Position numbers and translations under genes: made by a program
In this document: positions 7,699 to 14,656 of the stretch, piece after piece
Numbering within the stretch: the first letter of the stretch is position 1
How the letters are laid out: the number at the start of each line of letters is the position of its first letter
Assembly (NCBI GenBank): GCA_003258725.1
Contig: QHMG01000016.1
Span: 1 to 33,814 of the forward strand
Origin: Candidatus Melainabacteria bacterium
GTDB lineage: Bacteria > Cyanobacteriota > Vampirovibrionia > Gastranaerophilales > Gastranaerophilaceae
Length of the DNA: 33,814 bases
Reading direction: 5' to 3'
Notes under the pieces: model-generated
Database searches by the model: none
What the model saw: the letters and a program-made list of their open reading frames with translations, nothing else
What the model was told of the DNA's origin: nothing

Positions 7699-7872
7699 AT
7701 GTTCGGATTAAATGGATTAAACAACGGTATTAACGGTATCAACGGTATCGACGAAAATAAAAAGAAAGTAGATAATGTTCAACAACCTCAAGTTGCATTT
7801 ATCAACACAATTTTTGAAGGCTTCGGCGGAGCTAACAGCAACTCAGGTTCTGAAGCTGCATTCAACGCTTAA
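7699..7872 (+). CDS. Small Asn/Gly-repeat protein of 57 aa, unknown
   Basis: A short complete gene: strong ribosome site AGAGGAG (7684-7690) eight bases before ATG, 57 codons, TAA, then a strong terminator. The product begins MFGLNGLNNGINGINGI, a run of about five N-G units spaced three or four residues apart, continues with a charged patch (DENKKK) and ends in a Gly/Ser/Asn-rich tail. There is no signal peptide or membrane segment. The dedicated promoter module, ribosome site and terminator suggest a separately and perhaps highly expressed protein. I know no family for it. Confidence 0.65.
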   Translation: MFGLNGLNNGINGINGIDENKKKVDNVQQPQVAFINTIFEGFGGANSNSGSEAAFNA

Positions 7873-7900
7873 TCTTTAAGTGTTACTTGATTTGGGGACT

Positions 7901-7935
7901 AAAAAAGACTTCATCTTTTTTGATGAAGTCTTTTT
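7901..7935 (+). terminator. Bidirectional Rho-independent terminator
   Basis: AAAAAGACTTCATC (7902-7915) pairs with GATGAAGTCTTTTT (7922-7935) around a TTTTTT loop. A-rich and T-rich flanks let it work in both directions, ending the 57-aa gene and the convergent transporter gene. Confidence 0.85.
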
Positions 7936-7975
7936 GCGTTTAAATTTAATCTATTAAGCCCTAGCGTGAGAGTTC

Positions 7976-9250
7976 TTAGCCAACCAAGATACCTGCGATA
8001 CAAGCTGACATAAAGCAAGTGAACACACCGCAAATCAATGCTCGCATACCCAATCTTGCCAAGTTCTTTCTTTGGTTTGGTGCTAAACCACCAATTGCAC
8101 CGATTTGTGTTGCGATAGAACCGAAGTTACCGAATGAACAAATTGCGAATGATGCAATTACAAAGGCTTTATTTGAAATAATATTTTGGATTGCTACCAA
8201 GTCTGTATAACCGTAAACTTCGTTTGAAACGATTTTCAAACCGATTACACCACCTACGTTAAAGATATCTTGAACAGGTACACCCATAATCAATGCGAAG
8301 ATTGCAAAGAATTTACCTAAAATCATCTTTAATGATAACGCTTGGAAGTCAAAGCCTAAAACAGGTCCAGTTAAGTGGAACAAGTTAGCGATACAACCAC
8401 CGAAAGCTGCTAAGATGTAATCAATCATTGCAATTAAAGCTACGATTGCAAGTAACATTGCAACTACGTTTAAAGAAACCATCATACCTTCAGAAGCGCC
8501 TGATGCAATTGCATCAAATACGTTTGAGTGAGTTTTACGACGGCTTAATTTAATATTTTCCATTGTTTCAGGTTCGCCTGTTTCTGGGTAAACAAGTTTT
8601 GTCATAACCAATGCACCTGGAATTGCCATAATAGCTGAAGCTAAAACATAAACGATTGGAATACCCATCATTGCGTAAACAGGCATCATAGCACCTGATG
8701 TACAAGCCATTGAACCTGCCATTGAAGCAAGTAATTCAGAACGAGTTAATTTTGCCAAGTATGGTTTAATCATAATTTGTGCTGTAACTTGACCTACAAA
8801 AGCACTCGCTACGTTTGATAACGCTTCTGCACCACTAACCTTCATCAGTTTGTTCATCGCTTTACCTAAAACAGTTACAACTCTTTGCATGATTCCGTAG
8901 TAGTAAAGAATATTTACTATCATCATCATAAATACAGTTGCACTAATCAATTGAAATGCAAATGGAATTGAGCAACCAAATACAGTTCCCATTTGTTTAT
9001 CATCTAGTAATGGACCATAAACGAATTTACCACCTACGTTAGCAAATTCTAAAAGTTTAACGATAACTTCGCCTAACCATAAAAATATTTTTTGACCAAC
9101 AGGCACCTTAAAAATAAAAATACCAAAAATGATTTGTAGAGCTAAGCCTACACCTACTGTCTTGTAGTTAATAGCCTTTTTGTTATTTGACAATGCAAAT
9201 GCAATTACTAACAAAATGACCATACCAATGATGCCAATAAAACGTTCCAT
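7976..9250 (-). CDS. nupC: Concentrative nucleoside transporter (CNT/NupC family)
   Basis: This 424-aa inner-membrane symporter couples nucleoside uptake to H+ or Na+. It opens with a hydrophobic helix and the NYKTVGVGLALQIIFGIF segment. It carries the CNT core: GxIPFAFQL-type hairpin, VGQVTAQIMIKPYL, MACTSGAMMPVYAMMG, and the C-terminal SNKAFVIASFAICSFGNFGSIATQIG region with the GFANFSSIG-like motif. The ribosome site AAGGAG lies six bases before ATG. Transcription diverges from 9338 and ends at the terminator 7901-7935. NupC is the closest named relative; substrate range cannot be told. Confidence 0.93.
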   Translation of the reverse strand: MERFIGIIGMVILLVIAFALSNNKKAINYKTVGVGLALQIIFGIFIFKVPVGQKIFLWLGEVIVKLLEFANVGGKFVYGPLLDDKQMGTVFGCSIPFAFQLISATVFMMMIVNILYYYGIMQRVVTVLGKAMNKLMKVSGAEALSNVASAFVGQVTAQIMIKPYLAKLTRSELLASMAGSMACTSGAMMPVYAMMGIPIVYVLASAIMAIPGALVMTKLVYPETGEPETMENIKLSRRKTHSNVFDAIASGASEGMMVSLNVVAMLLAIVALIAMIDYILAAFGGCIANLFHLTGPVLGFDFQALSLKMILGKFFAIFALIMGVPVQDIFNVGGVIGLKIVSNEVYGYTDLVAIQNIISNKAFVIASFAICSFGNFGSIATQIGAIGGLAPNQRKNLARLGMRALICGVFTCFMSACIAGILVG

Positions 9251-9337
9251 TACTTCTCCTTATAAAATAATATTCTATATATCAATTGTACTAAAAAGGA
9301 ATTTAAAAAGATTATTTTGTAAAAGGAATGTTTACAA

Positions 9338-10528
9338 ATGGATTTATTTTTCAAAATAAATATAATAGTTAGTATGGTTAGATGTAAACAGCTTTTAGCG
9401 AGTGCTATATTAAGTTCATATTTTTTAAGCAGTGGATTGGCTTTTGCTGATACATATCAAGGTCATGCGGAAATGTTTGACCAAAAAACTTTAGACCAAT
9501 CAGAACTTTTTACTGGGAAAGTTGACATTATTGACCAAAAAGATGTAATCAAAATGACTGTTTCACAAGTAATTGACGGTAACATTTCGATTGAAGGCGA
9601 TGAGTTTTTCGCAGAAGTTGTAAGCGATGTTTCTGGCGATAGTGGTGTAATTTTGCCTAAAGGAACAATTGCACATGGCATTATCAAGGAGCAGTCTGGC
9701 GCAAAACGATTAGGGCGTAACGGTTACATAAGTTTAGATTTTGATTATCTTGTAACTCCAGACGGCAGAGAAATTCCTATTGAAGGTAAGATGTCCACAA
9801 GAATGCACCCGATTGTTGAGGCTGGAAAAATTGTAGCGCAAGATGTTGGCTACACAGCTGCAGGAGGCGTAGTTGGCGGATTTTTGGCACTTAACCTATT
9901 TGGTATTGAGGCTGCCATTGCATCACAAGGTTACACAGTTTTGGGTGGTGCTGCAGTTGGCGGAACTGTTGGCTTAGGCATGTCTTTATGGCGCAAGGGA
10001 AAAGACGTTTTAATCGCACCTGGTGACGAAATCAGAGTAAAAATTAACGGAAAAATTGAACTTCCTGTTTACAAAGACACAGCCCTAAAACAACACGAGA
10101 TGTTTTATCCAGGGCTAAAAGTTAAAATTACAAACATTGTTCACGAAAAAGATCCATTTGGCGAAGCTAACACAATTACGCTAACTCTATCTATCTCTAA
10201 CCTTACAGATAAAACACTTTCAGGCATGGATTTAGCGCTTGTAAACGATTACAACAATGTTTTTCACCCTTCTATTTTCGGTGATACAAACTTAATGTTC
10301 AAGCAAATTAAACCTGGCGATAGAGTTGCGGGTAGAATTTCCTTTAATGTTGATAACATCAATAGAAGTTTTTGGCTAACTTGTTACGACATTCGCTCTA
10401 AAAAAACATTAATGAAAATGTCTGTCGATAACGCATACAAAAATGTGCCAGAAAAAGTTAAAAAGAAAAATGACAAATTAAAGAAAAAACCAAACTACTA
10501 CAAAAAACGAGACCCGTTTGAAGTGTAG
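9338..10528 (+). CDS. Exported protein with glycine-zipper segment, unknown
   Basis: The 396-aa product has a signal peptide (hydrophobic core about residues 18-35, probable cleavage after AFA at 37). A beta-rich region follows with the pattern SGVILPKGT...GRNGYISLDFDYLVTPDGREIPIEGK (about 102-151). Next is a Gly/Ala-rich hydrophobic stretch (about 171-216, AAGGVVGGFLALN...VLGGAAVGGTVGLG) that could insert in a membrane or multimerise, then a second beta-rich domain and a Lys-rich tail. The first region faintly resembles the 'tunable stiffness' segment of VirB10/TrbI-type proteins, but this is not enough to name it. AAGGA precedes the ATG by ten bases; a later ATG at 9374 lacks a ribosome site. 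Confidence 0.7.
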   Translation: MDLFFKINIIVSMVRCKQLLASAILSSYFLSSGLAFADTYQGHAEMFDQKTLDQSELFTGKVDIIDQKDVIKMTVSQVIDGNISIEGDEFFAEVVSDVSGDSGVILPKGTIAHGIIKEQSGAKRLGRNGYISLDFDYLVTPDGREIPIEGKMSTRMHPIVEAGKIVAQDVGYTAAGGVVGGFLALNLFGIEAAIASQGYTVLGGAAVGGTVGLGMSLWRKGKDVLIAPGDEIRVKINGKIELPVYKDTALKQHEMFYPGLKVKITNIVHEKDPFGEANTITLTLSISNLTDKTLSGMDLALVNDYNNVFHPSIFGDTNLMFKQIKPGDRVAGRISFNVDNINRSFWLTCYDIRSKKTLMKMSVDNAYKNVPEKVKKKNDKLKKKPNYYKKRDPFEV

Positions 10529-10561
10529 TAAATTTAATACTTGTCAGGCATTGCAGTTTAA

Positions 10562-10589
10562 GAGATTCTGAAACAAGTTCAGAATGACA
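10562..10589 (+). repeat. Intergenic hairpin repeat, copy D
   Basis: Identical over 28 bases to copies B and E: GAG-ATTCTGAA-ACAAG-TTCAGAAT-GACA. It lies between two convergent genes (ends at 10528 and 10661), where a hairpin could also help end transcription. A second weak hairpin (TTGGG/CCCAA, about 10608-10625) follows. Confidence 0.85.
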
Positions 10590-10660
10590 TTAGGTTTAGC
10601 ATTGTAGGTTTGGGTTTCTACCCCAACAGAATTAAAAAGGAAAGGTTTTACAAAATAGCT

Positions 10661-11443
10661 CTATTTAACCCATTTAGCTTTTAGCTTGTTCATTTCACCG
10701 TTTGATTTTGAATTAGAAATAAAGCCGTCTAAGATTTCTAAAACTCTTGTGCTTTCTGTTCCTTTTCTAAGAGCAATGCCATAAGGTTCTTGGGAATATT
10801 TTTGACTAATTGAAGTTAGTGAAGAATCTTTTAATTTATATCCCATTAAAACAGTATCGTCCATTGCTACACCGTCAACAAGACCTTGTTTTAATGCGTC
10901 TACTGCCTCATCATAAGTTTTGAAGCCTGCGACTAATGCTGCTGGCGCAACCGTTCTTATAGCCTCGTTTGCAGTTGTTCCAAAAACTACACCAATTTTT
11001 TTAGCATTAAAATCATACAAAGATTTTATTTTGCTAGATTTTTTAACCATTACTGTTTGACCAGCAATATAGTATGGCTCTGTAAAATCAACCATTGCCA
11101 ATCTTGATGTATTGATTGTCATTGTCGCAATAATCATATCTGCTTGACCAGAATTTAAGATTGAAATTCTGTTTGCTGGTGTTACAGCAATAAATTCAAC
11201 AGCATTTTCATCTTGCAAAAGTTTTGATGCAATTTTCTTTGCTAAATCAATTTCTAGCCCAACATAATTGCCGTCTTTATCTTTTGAGCTGAATGGTGGA
11301 ACATTATCTTTTACACCTACAACTATTTTTCCACGTTGTTGAATTACATCATACAAATCCATTGGTTGTTGCTTTTTACCGCACGCTACGGCAAAAACAG
11401 ATATTAAAATTATTATTAATAAGTTAGCTAAAATCTTTTTCAT
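10661..11443 (-). CDS. Amino-acid ABC transporter substrate-binding lipoprotein
   Basis: This 260-aa protein is a solute-binding protein of family 3 (glutamine, cystine or other polar amino acids). A lipoprotein signal ends in VFAVAC (C21), so it should be anchored to a membrane. The family pattern follows: GKIVVGVKDNVPPFSSKDKDGNYVGLEIDLAK, then QADMIIATMTINTSRLAMVDFTEPYY, and GIALRKGTE near the end. Permease and ATPase genes for such a system are not adjacent; they must be elsewhere if it is a transporter component. It diverges from dxr. Confidence 0.9.
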   Translation of the reverse strand: MKKILANLLIIILISVFAVACGKKQQPMDLYDVIQQRGKIVVGVKDNVPPFSSKDKDGNYVGLEIDLAKKIASKLLQDENAVEFIAVTPANRISILNSGQADMIIATMTINTSRLAMVDFTEPYYIAGQTVMVKKSSKIKSLYDFNAKKIGVVFGTTANEAIRTVAPAALVAGFKTYDEAVDALKQGLVDGVAMDDTVLMGYKLKDSSLTSISQKYSQEPYGIALRKGTESTRVLEILDGFISNSKSNGEMNKLKAKWVK

Positions 11444-11474
11444 AACAATTTAAATAAATCATAAATAAATTATT

Positions 11475-11499
11475 TTGTAAATCATTTTTGCTATATAAT
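11475..11499 (+). promoter_or_regulatory. Probable promoter of dxr
   Basis: A -10 box TATAAT (11494-11499) lies 39 bases before the preferred ATG at 11539. The upstream TTGTAA (11475) is only 13 bases away, so the -35 assignment is weak; TATTTT at 11471-11476 has the normal 17-base spacing. Confidence 0.45.
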
Positions 11500-11538
11500 G
11501 TAAATACTCAAATTTACATTCAGGCATTAGGATTAATT

Positions 11539-12672
11539 ATGAAAAAGAAAATTAGTATTATTGGCTCAACAGGTTCTATCGGAACTCAATCTTTAGAAGT
11601 AATAGAAAAACTTCGAGATAAATTTGAAATTATTGCGCTTGCAGGAGGTTCTAATGTTGAACTTCTTAACAAGCAAATTGAAAAATTTAGACCTAAATAT
11701 GTTTGCTTAGGCAAAGAAAATAGTGAACTTAACCCACTTGGCGCAAAAACTCTTTATGGTGATGAAGGCTTGCAAGAAATTTGTTCTAACAAAGAAAACG
11801 ATATTATTTTAGTTGCCGTATCAGGAAAAATTGGTTTAAAACCAACTCTTTCTGCCATTGCTAACGGCATTGATATAGCTTTAGCCAACAAGGAAACCCT
11901 TGTAATGGCAGGCGATATCGTTATGAAAAAAGCAAAAGAAGCCGGCGTTAAAATTTTGCCTGTTGATAGCGAACACTCTGCTATTTTCCAATGTATTCAT
12001 GGTGAATTAGAAAAGGTTGATAACTTAATCATTACTGCCTCAGGCGGTCCTTTTTTACACAAGTCTATTGATGAAATTAAACACGCAACAGTTGAACAAG
12101 CTCTTGCACATCCTCGCTGGAACATGGGTAAAAAAATTACAGTTGACAGCGCAACTCTTATGAACAAAGGGTTAGAGATAATTGAAGCTCATCACTTATT
12201 TGGTATGGATTACGACCACATAAAGGTTGTTGTACACCCTCAAAGCTACGTACATTCTGCAGTTGAATGGAAAGACGGAAGCATAATGGCGCAAATTGGT
12301 GTTCCTAGCATGCACATTCCAATTCAATATGCCATCTGCTATCCTGAAAGACCTGAAGGTATAAAATCTCGTAGCTTCAGTTTTGCTGATGCGGTTAAAT
12401 TTGATTTTCTAAAACCTGATTTTGAAAAATTTCCTTGCATGGCTTTAGCTTACGAGGCAGGTAGAACAGGCGGAAGCGCAACAACTTGTATGAATGCCGC
12501 TAACGAAGAAGCTGTATTTGCATTCTTAAACGGTAAAATTACGCTTTACGACATCTACACAACCGTTGAAAAGATTTACCGCCAACACAAAGTGGTTCAA
12601 AATCCAAACATCGACGAAATCTTTGCTATTGACAAAGAAATTAGAGAAAAAACAAAAGAACTATTCAAATAA
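11539..12672 (+). CDS. dxr: 1-deoxy-D-xylulose 5-phosphate reductoisomerase
   Basis: Dxr (IspC) catalyses the NADPH-dependent conversion of DXP to methylerythritol 4-phosphate, the committed step of the MEP pathway that ispF continues. The 377-aa protein shows the NADPH loop GSTGSIG (residues 9-15), ALANKETLVMAG, VDSEHSAIFQ with metal ligands, SGGPF, HPRWNMGKKITVDSATLMNKGLE and VVHPQSYVHS. The frame is open from 11488, but a TATAAT box sits at 11494-11499 and AGGA at 11529-11532 precedes the ATG at 11539, which also gives the normal N-terminus MKKKISIIGS. A strong terminator follows. Confidence 0.96.
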   Translation: MKKKISIIGSTGSIGTQSLEVIEKLRDKFEIIALAGGSNVELLNKQIEKFRPKYVCLGKENSELNPLGAKTLYGDEGLQEICSNKENDIILVAVSGKIGLKPTLSAIANGIDIALANKETLVMAGDIVMKKAKEAGVKILPVDSEHSAIFQCIHGELEKVDNLIITASGGPFLHKSIDEIKHATVEQALAHPRWNMGKKITVDSATLMNKGLEIIEAHHLFGMDYDHIKVVVHPQSYVHSAVEWKDGSIMAQIGVPSMHIPIQYAICYPERPEGIKSRSFSFADAVKFDFLKPDFEKFPCMALAYEAGRTGGSATTCMNAANEEAVFAFLNGKITLYDIYTTVEKIYRQHKVVQNPNIDEIFAIDKEIREKTKELFK

Positions 12673-12691
12673 TGAAATAAATTTAATAAGT

Positions 12692-12727
12692 AGCTCGCCA
12701 TTCGTCAAGACGAATGGCGAGCTTTTA
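12692..12727 (+). terminator. Rho-independent terminator of dxr
   Basis: GCTCGCCATTCGTC (12693-12706) and GACGAATGGCGAGC (12709-12722) form a perfect 14-pair stem with a two-base gap, followed by TTTT. It lies 20 bases after the dxr stop. Confidence 0.9.
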
Positions 12728-12754
12728 TTAACTATGCAAAAATATTATTAACTT

Positions 12755-12830
12755 TTGTAACACAAATTAAGCAAAACTCTAAAGATTTTTTCTCGACATG
12801 TCGATGTATAAAATGTGAGAGATATGTGAA
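12755..12830 (+). promoter_or_regulatory. Promoter/regulatory module 2 with palindromic operator candidate
   Basis: TTGTAAC (12755), AGATTTTTTC (12783-12792), a perfect 12-base palindrome TCGACATGTCGA (12793-12804), TATAAAAT (12807-12814) and GTGAGAGATAT (12815-12825). When aligned on ATGTG, the T-rich block is at the same distance as in module 1, and the G-A-rich start region is nearly the same. The palindrome fills the spacer and may bind a regulator. Confidence 0.5.
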
Positions 12831-12849
12831 AACAAAAAGGAGTATTAAT

Positions 12850-13029
12850 ATGAGACAAACTAATTATACAAGATTTAAAAATGCTTTAGAAGAACAAAAA
12901 ACATTGAACTTTGTTAATTTGAAAAAAGATATTTATTCAATTAAAAGCTTTATTGAAAAGGCATTAACAATGGCAATGGAATCAACACAAACAACTGTTG
13001 AACGTGATTACAATGTTACTTCACTTTAA
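12850..13029 (+). CDS. Small basic/helical protein of 59 aa, unknown
   Basis: The ribosome site AAAAAGGAG (12834-12842) stands seven bases before ATG at 12850, and 59 codons end in TAA. The GTG at 12826 in the same frame lies at the predicted transcription start and is rejected. The product (MRQTNYTRFKNALEEQ...) is Lys/Glu-rich and probably two or three helices, with an amphipathic helix around KKDIYSIKSFIEKALTMAME. There is no signal peptide. Like the 57-aa gene it has its own promoter module and strong terminator. No family recognised. Confidence 0.6.
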   Translation: MRQTNYTRFKNALEEQKTLNFVNLKKDIYSIKSFIEKALTMAMESTQTTVERDYNVTSL

Positions 13030-13080
13030 AGTTTAGCTATTAGATTAGGGGTAATCTGCCTTAAAAAGTTTAAGGTACAC

Positions 13081-13120
13081 AAAAAGCGCCGAGTTTCAAA
13101 TGAAACTCGGCGCTTTTTTT
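13081..13120 (+). terminator. Strong bidirectional terminator
   Basis: AAAAGCGCCGAGTTTCA (13082-13098) pairs with TGAAACTCGGCGCTTTT (13101-13117), with T-rich and A-rich ends. It lies between the 59-aa gene and the convergent gene ending at 13136. A smaller hairpin AGATTA/TAATCT (13042-13057) precedes it. Confidence 0.92.
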
Positions 13121-13135
13121 ATTATAAGGTTATTA

Positions 13136-14464
13136 TTAAGCTAAACCGTTAATTGCTGCCATAAAGTCTTTGTTGTAAAAATCTACGTTGCTGTTACCTT
13201 GAAAACTTGGAGTTGCAGTTGCTCTTGTTGTGAATGGGTTTGAAGTACCATATACACTTTGAGCAGTTTGTGATTGTAAACCTTGGCTTGCTTGAGATTG
13301 TAATTGTTGAGGCATTGCTTGTGTCATTGTTGAAGTTGAAGTACCTGATGCTACTGAAGCTAAGCTGTTATATGCAATTCTTGAATCACCGTCAGTTACG
13401 CCTTCTGCATTCAATCTTTCTGAAGCTGCACCAACTACTTGATTTAATACAGTGCCGTTTGTTTGAGCTGCTTGAGCTAATTGTTTAGCTTGTCTTTCTT
13501 GAGCTAAAACTAATTCGTCTTTACCAACAACTGCTTCAGCACCTTTCTTAGCAAGTTTACTACCTAAAGTACCACCAACTAATGAACAAATTGTACCAAT
13601 TGCTGCACCTGCGATTGCGCCGATTGCTGTACCTGCTCCTGGGATAATAGAACCGATTGCTGCACCGATTTTAGTACCTAAAGCTGCACCTGCAACCCAA
13701 CCACCAACTGAAGCTACAGTTTTAACTGCTGATTTACCAACTTGTTTCATACCAGCTTTAACACCTAATTGTTTAAAAGTTGGAACAACGTTTGTAATTG
13801 TTTCTGTAGCACCTTCTAAAACTAACATTGCAGGACCACCTTGAGATTTAAATGTGTTCCAGCAAGCGCTTCCTACTTTGCTACCTGCTGCAGCTGTATT
13901 AATAGCTGCTGATGCTTTATTAATTCCGAAAAAGTTTTTAACTTTGCCCCACCAGCCTGTTGCTGTTGTTGCTGCTTCTTTAGCTGCTGCTGCATTTGCT
14001 TTACATAATAATTGGTTTGCAGTTGTATAAGCATGAGCAGAACCAGTTTGACCTAATGTTTCAGCTGCAATTTTTGCTTGGTTAAATAAACCTTGAGTTG
14101 ATTTTGACATTTTAGCCAAATTTTCAGCTGATGGCATTGCTGCTAACAAGTCTGCTGAAGATGTAGCATGAGTAACTGCGCTGATTCCTTTTGTAAATGA
14201 ATCTTGAGTTCTATATAAATTTGATAATTGTCTAGCTGTTTCAGCTTGAGCTTTTAAAGTTGCTGCATAGTTACCTTTGTTATTTTTCAACCATTGAGCG
14301 CCTTGAACAACCAAGTTACCTGCGCAACCTGCCATTAAATCAGAACCATTAATAGTTGGTTGGTGAGAAATTGCAACACCAGTAGCATATTTTGCTAGGT
14401 TTTCTATATCACGTGGTGAATAGTAAGTATTTCCTGTAAAGTTTACATTCACGTTGCCAGTCAT
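13136..14464 (-). CDS. Ala/Gly-rich protein with glycine zipper and N-terminal NVNFTG motif, unknown
   Basis: No family is recognised. The 442-aa protein begins MTGNVNVNFTGNTYY; the N-x-N-F-T-G element recurs in the protein at 26077. Residues about 60-160 are Ala-rich and helical. Residues 252-304 are a long glycine zipper (GAALGTKIGAAIGSIIPGAG and onward) able to form a membrane hairpin or helical bundle. The tail is Gln/Ser/Thr-rich and probably disordered, ending DFMAAINGLA. No classical signal peptide is visible. A GAGGAT ribosome site precedes the ATG, and promoter module 3 lies about 40 bases upstream. The composition is reminiscent of secreted or surface pore-type proteins, which is inference. 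Confidence 0.65.
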   Translation of the reverse strand: MTGNVNVNFTGNTYYSPRDIENLAKYATGVAISHQPTINGSDLMAGCAGNLVVQGAQWLKNNKGNYAATLKAQAETARQLSNLYRTQDSFTKGISAVTHATSSADLLAAMPSAENLAKMSKSTQGLFNQAKIAAETLGQTGSAHAYTTANQLLCKANAAAAKEAATTATGWWGKVKNFFGINKASAAINTAAAGSKVGSACWNTFKSQGGPAMLVLEGATETITNVVPTFKQLGVKAGMKQVGKSAVKTVASVGGWVAGAALGTKIGAAIGSIIPGAGTAIGAIAGAAIGTICSLVGGTLGSKLAKKGAEAVVGKDELVLAQERQAKQLAQAAQTNGTVLNQVVGAASERLNAEGVTDGDSRIAYNSLASVASGTSTSTMTQAMPQQLQSQASQGLQSQTAQSVYGTSNPFTTRATATPSFQGNSNVDFYNKDFMAAINGLA

Positions 14465-14489
14465 TTTAATTAATCCTCTTCTAATAGCT

Positions 14490-14562
14490 CGTACTTATAT
14501 AAAGTATTTTTTTTGAAAAAAATTGCCTTTTTAAAAAGAGAATTGTAAACTTTTATTAACAA
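14490..14562 (-). promoter_or_regulatory. Promoter/regulatory module 3, before the 442-aa gene
   Basis: On the minus strand: TTGTTAATAAAAG (from 14562), GCAATTTTT (14526-14518), AAAAAAAATACTTTATATA (to 14496), then AGTACGAGCTATTAG. The order and spacing match module 1 (TTGTTAA to GCAAT 36 versus 34 bases; GCAAT to TACTTTATATA 20 in both). Confidence 0.5.
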
Positions 14563-14588
14563 TTAAATAAATTTACGTATTTTTCTAA

Positions 14589-14626
14589 AAAACAATGAAA
14601 CCCTGAAATAAATTCAGGGTTTCATT
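14589..14626 (-). terminator. Terminator of the phosphohexomutase gene, built on a hairpin-repeat core
   Basis: AATGAAACCCTGAA and TTCAGGGTTTCATT form a 14-pair stem with loop ATAAA. On the minus strand it is followed by GTTTTTT. The inner 19 bases (CCCTGAA, five-base loop, TTCAGGG) equal repeat copy A at 111-129, so the terminator may derive from that repeat. Confidence 0.8.
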
Positions 14627-14656
14627 AAGATTATAATTATATTTTGTAAATTGTTA

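Noticed and set aside
11488..11538. Longer N-terminus of dxr from 11488
   Set aside because: The extension contains the TATAAT box and has no ribosome site; the ATG at 11539 matches the family N-terminus.
12826..12849. GTG start at 12826 for the 59-aa gene
   Set aside because: It falls at the predicted transcription start; the strong ribosome site serves the ATG at 12850.
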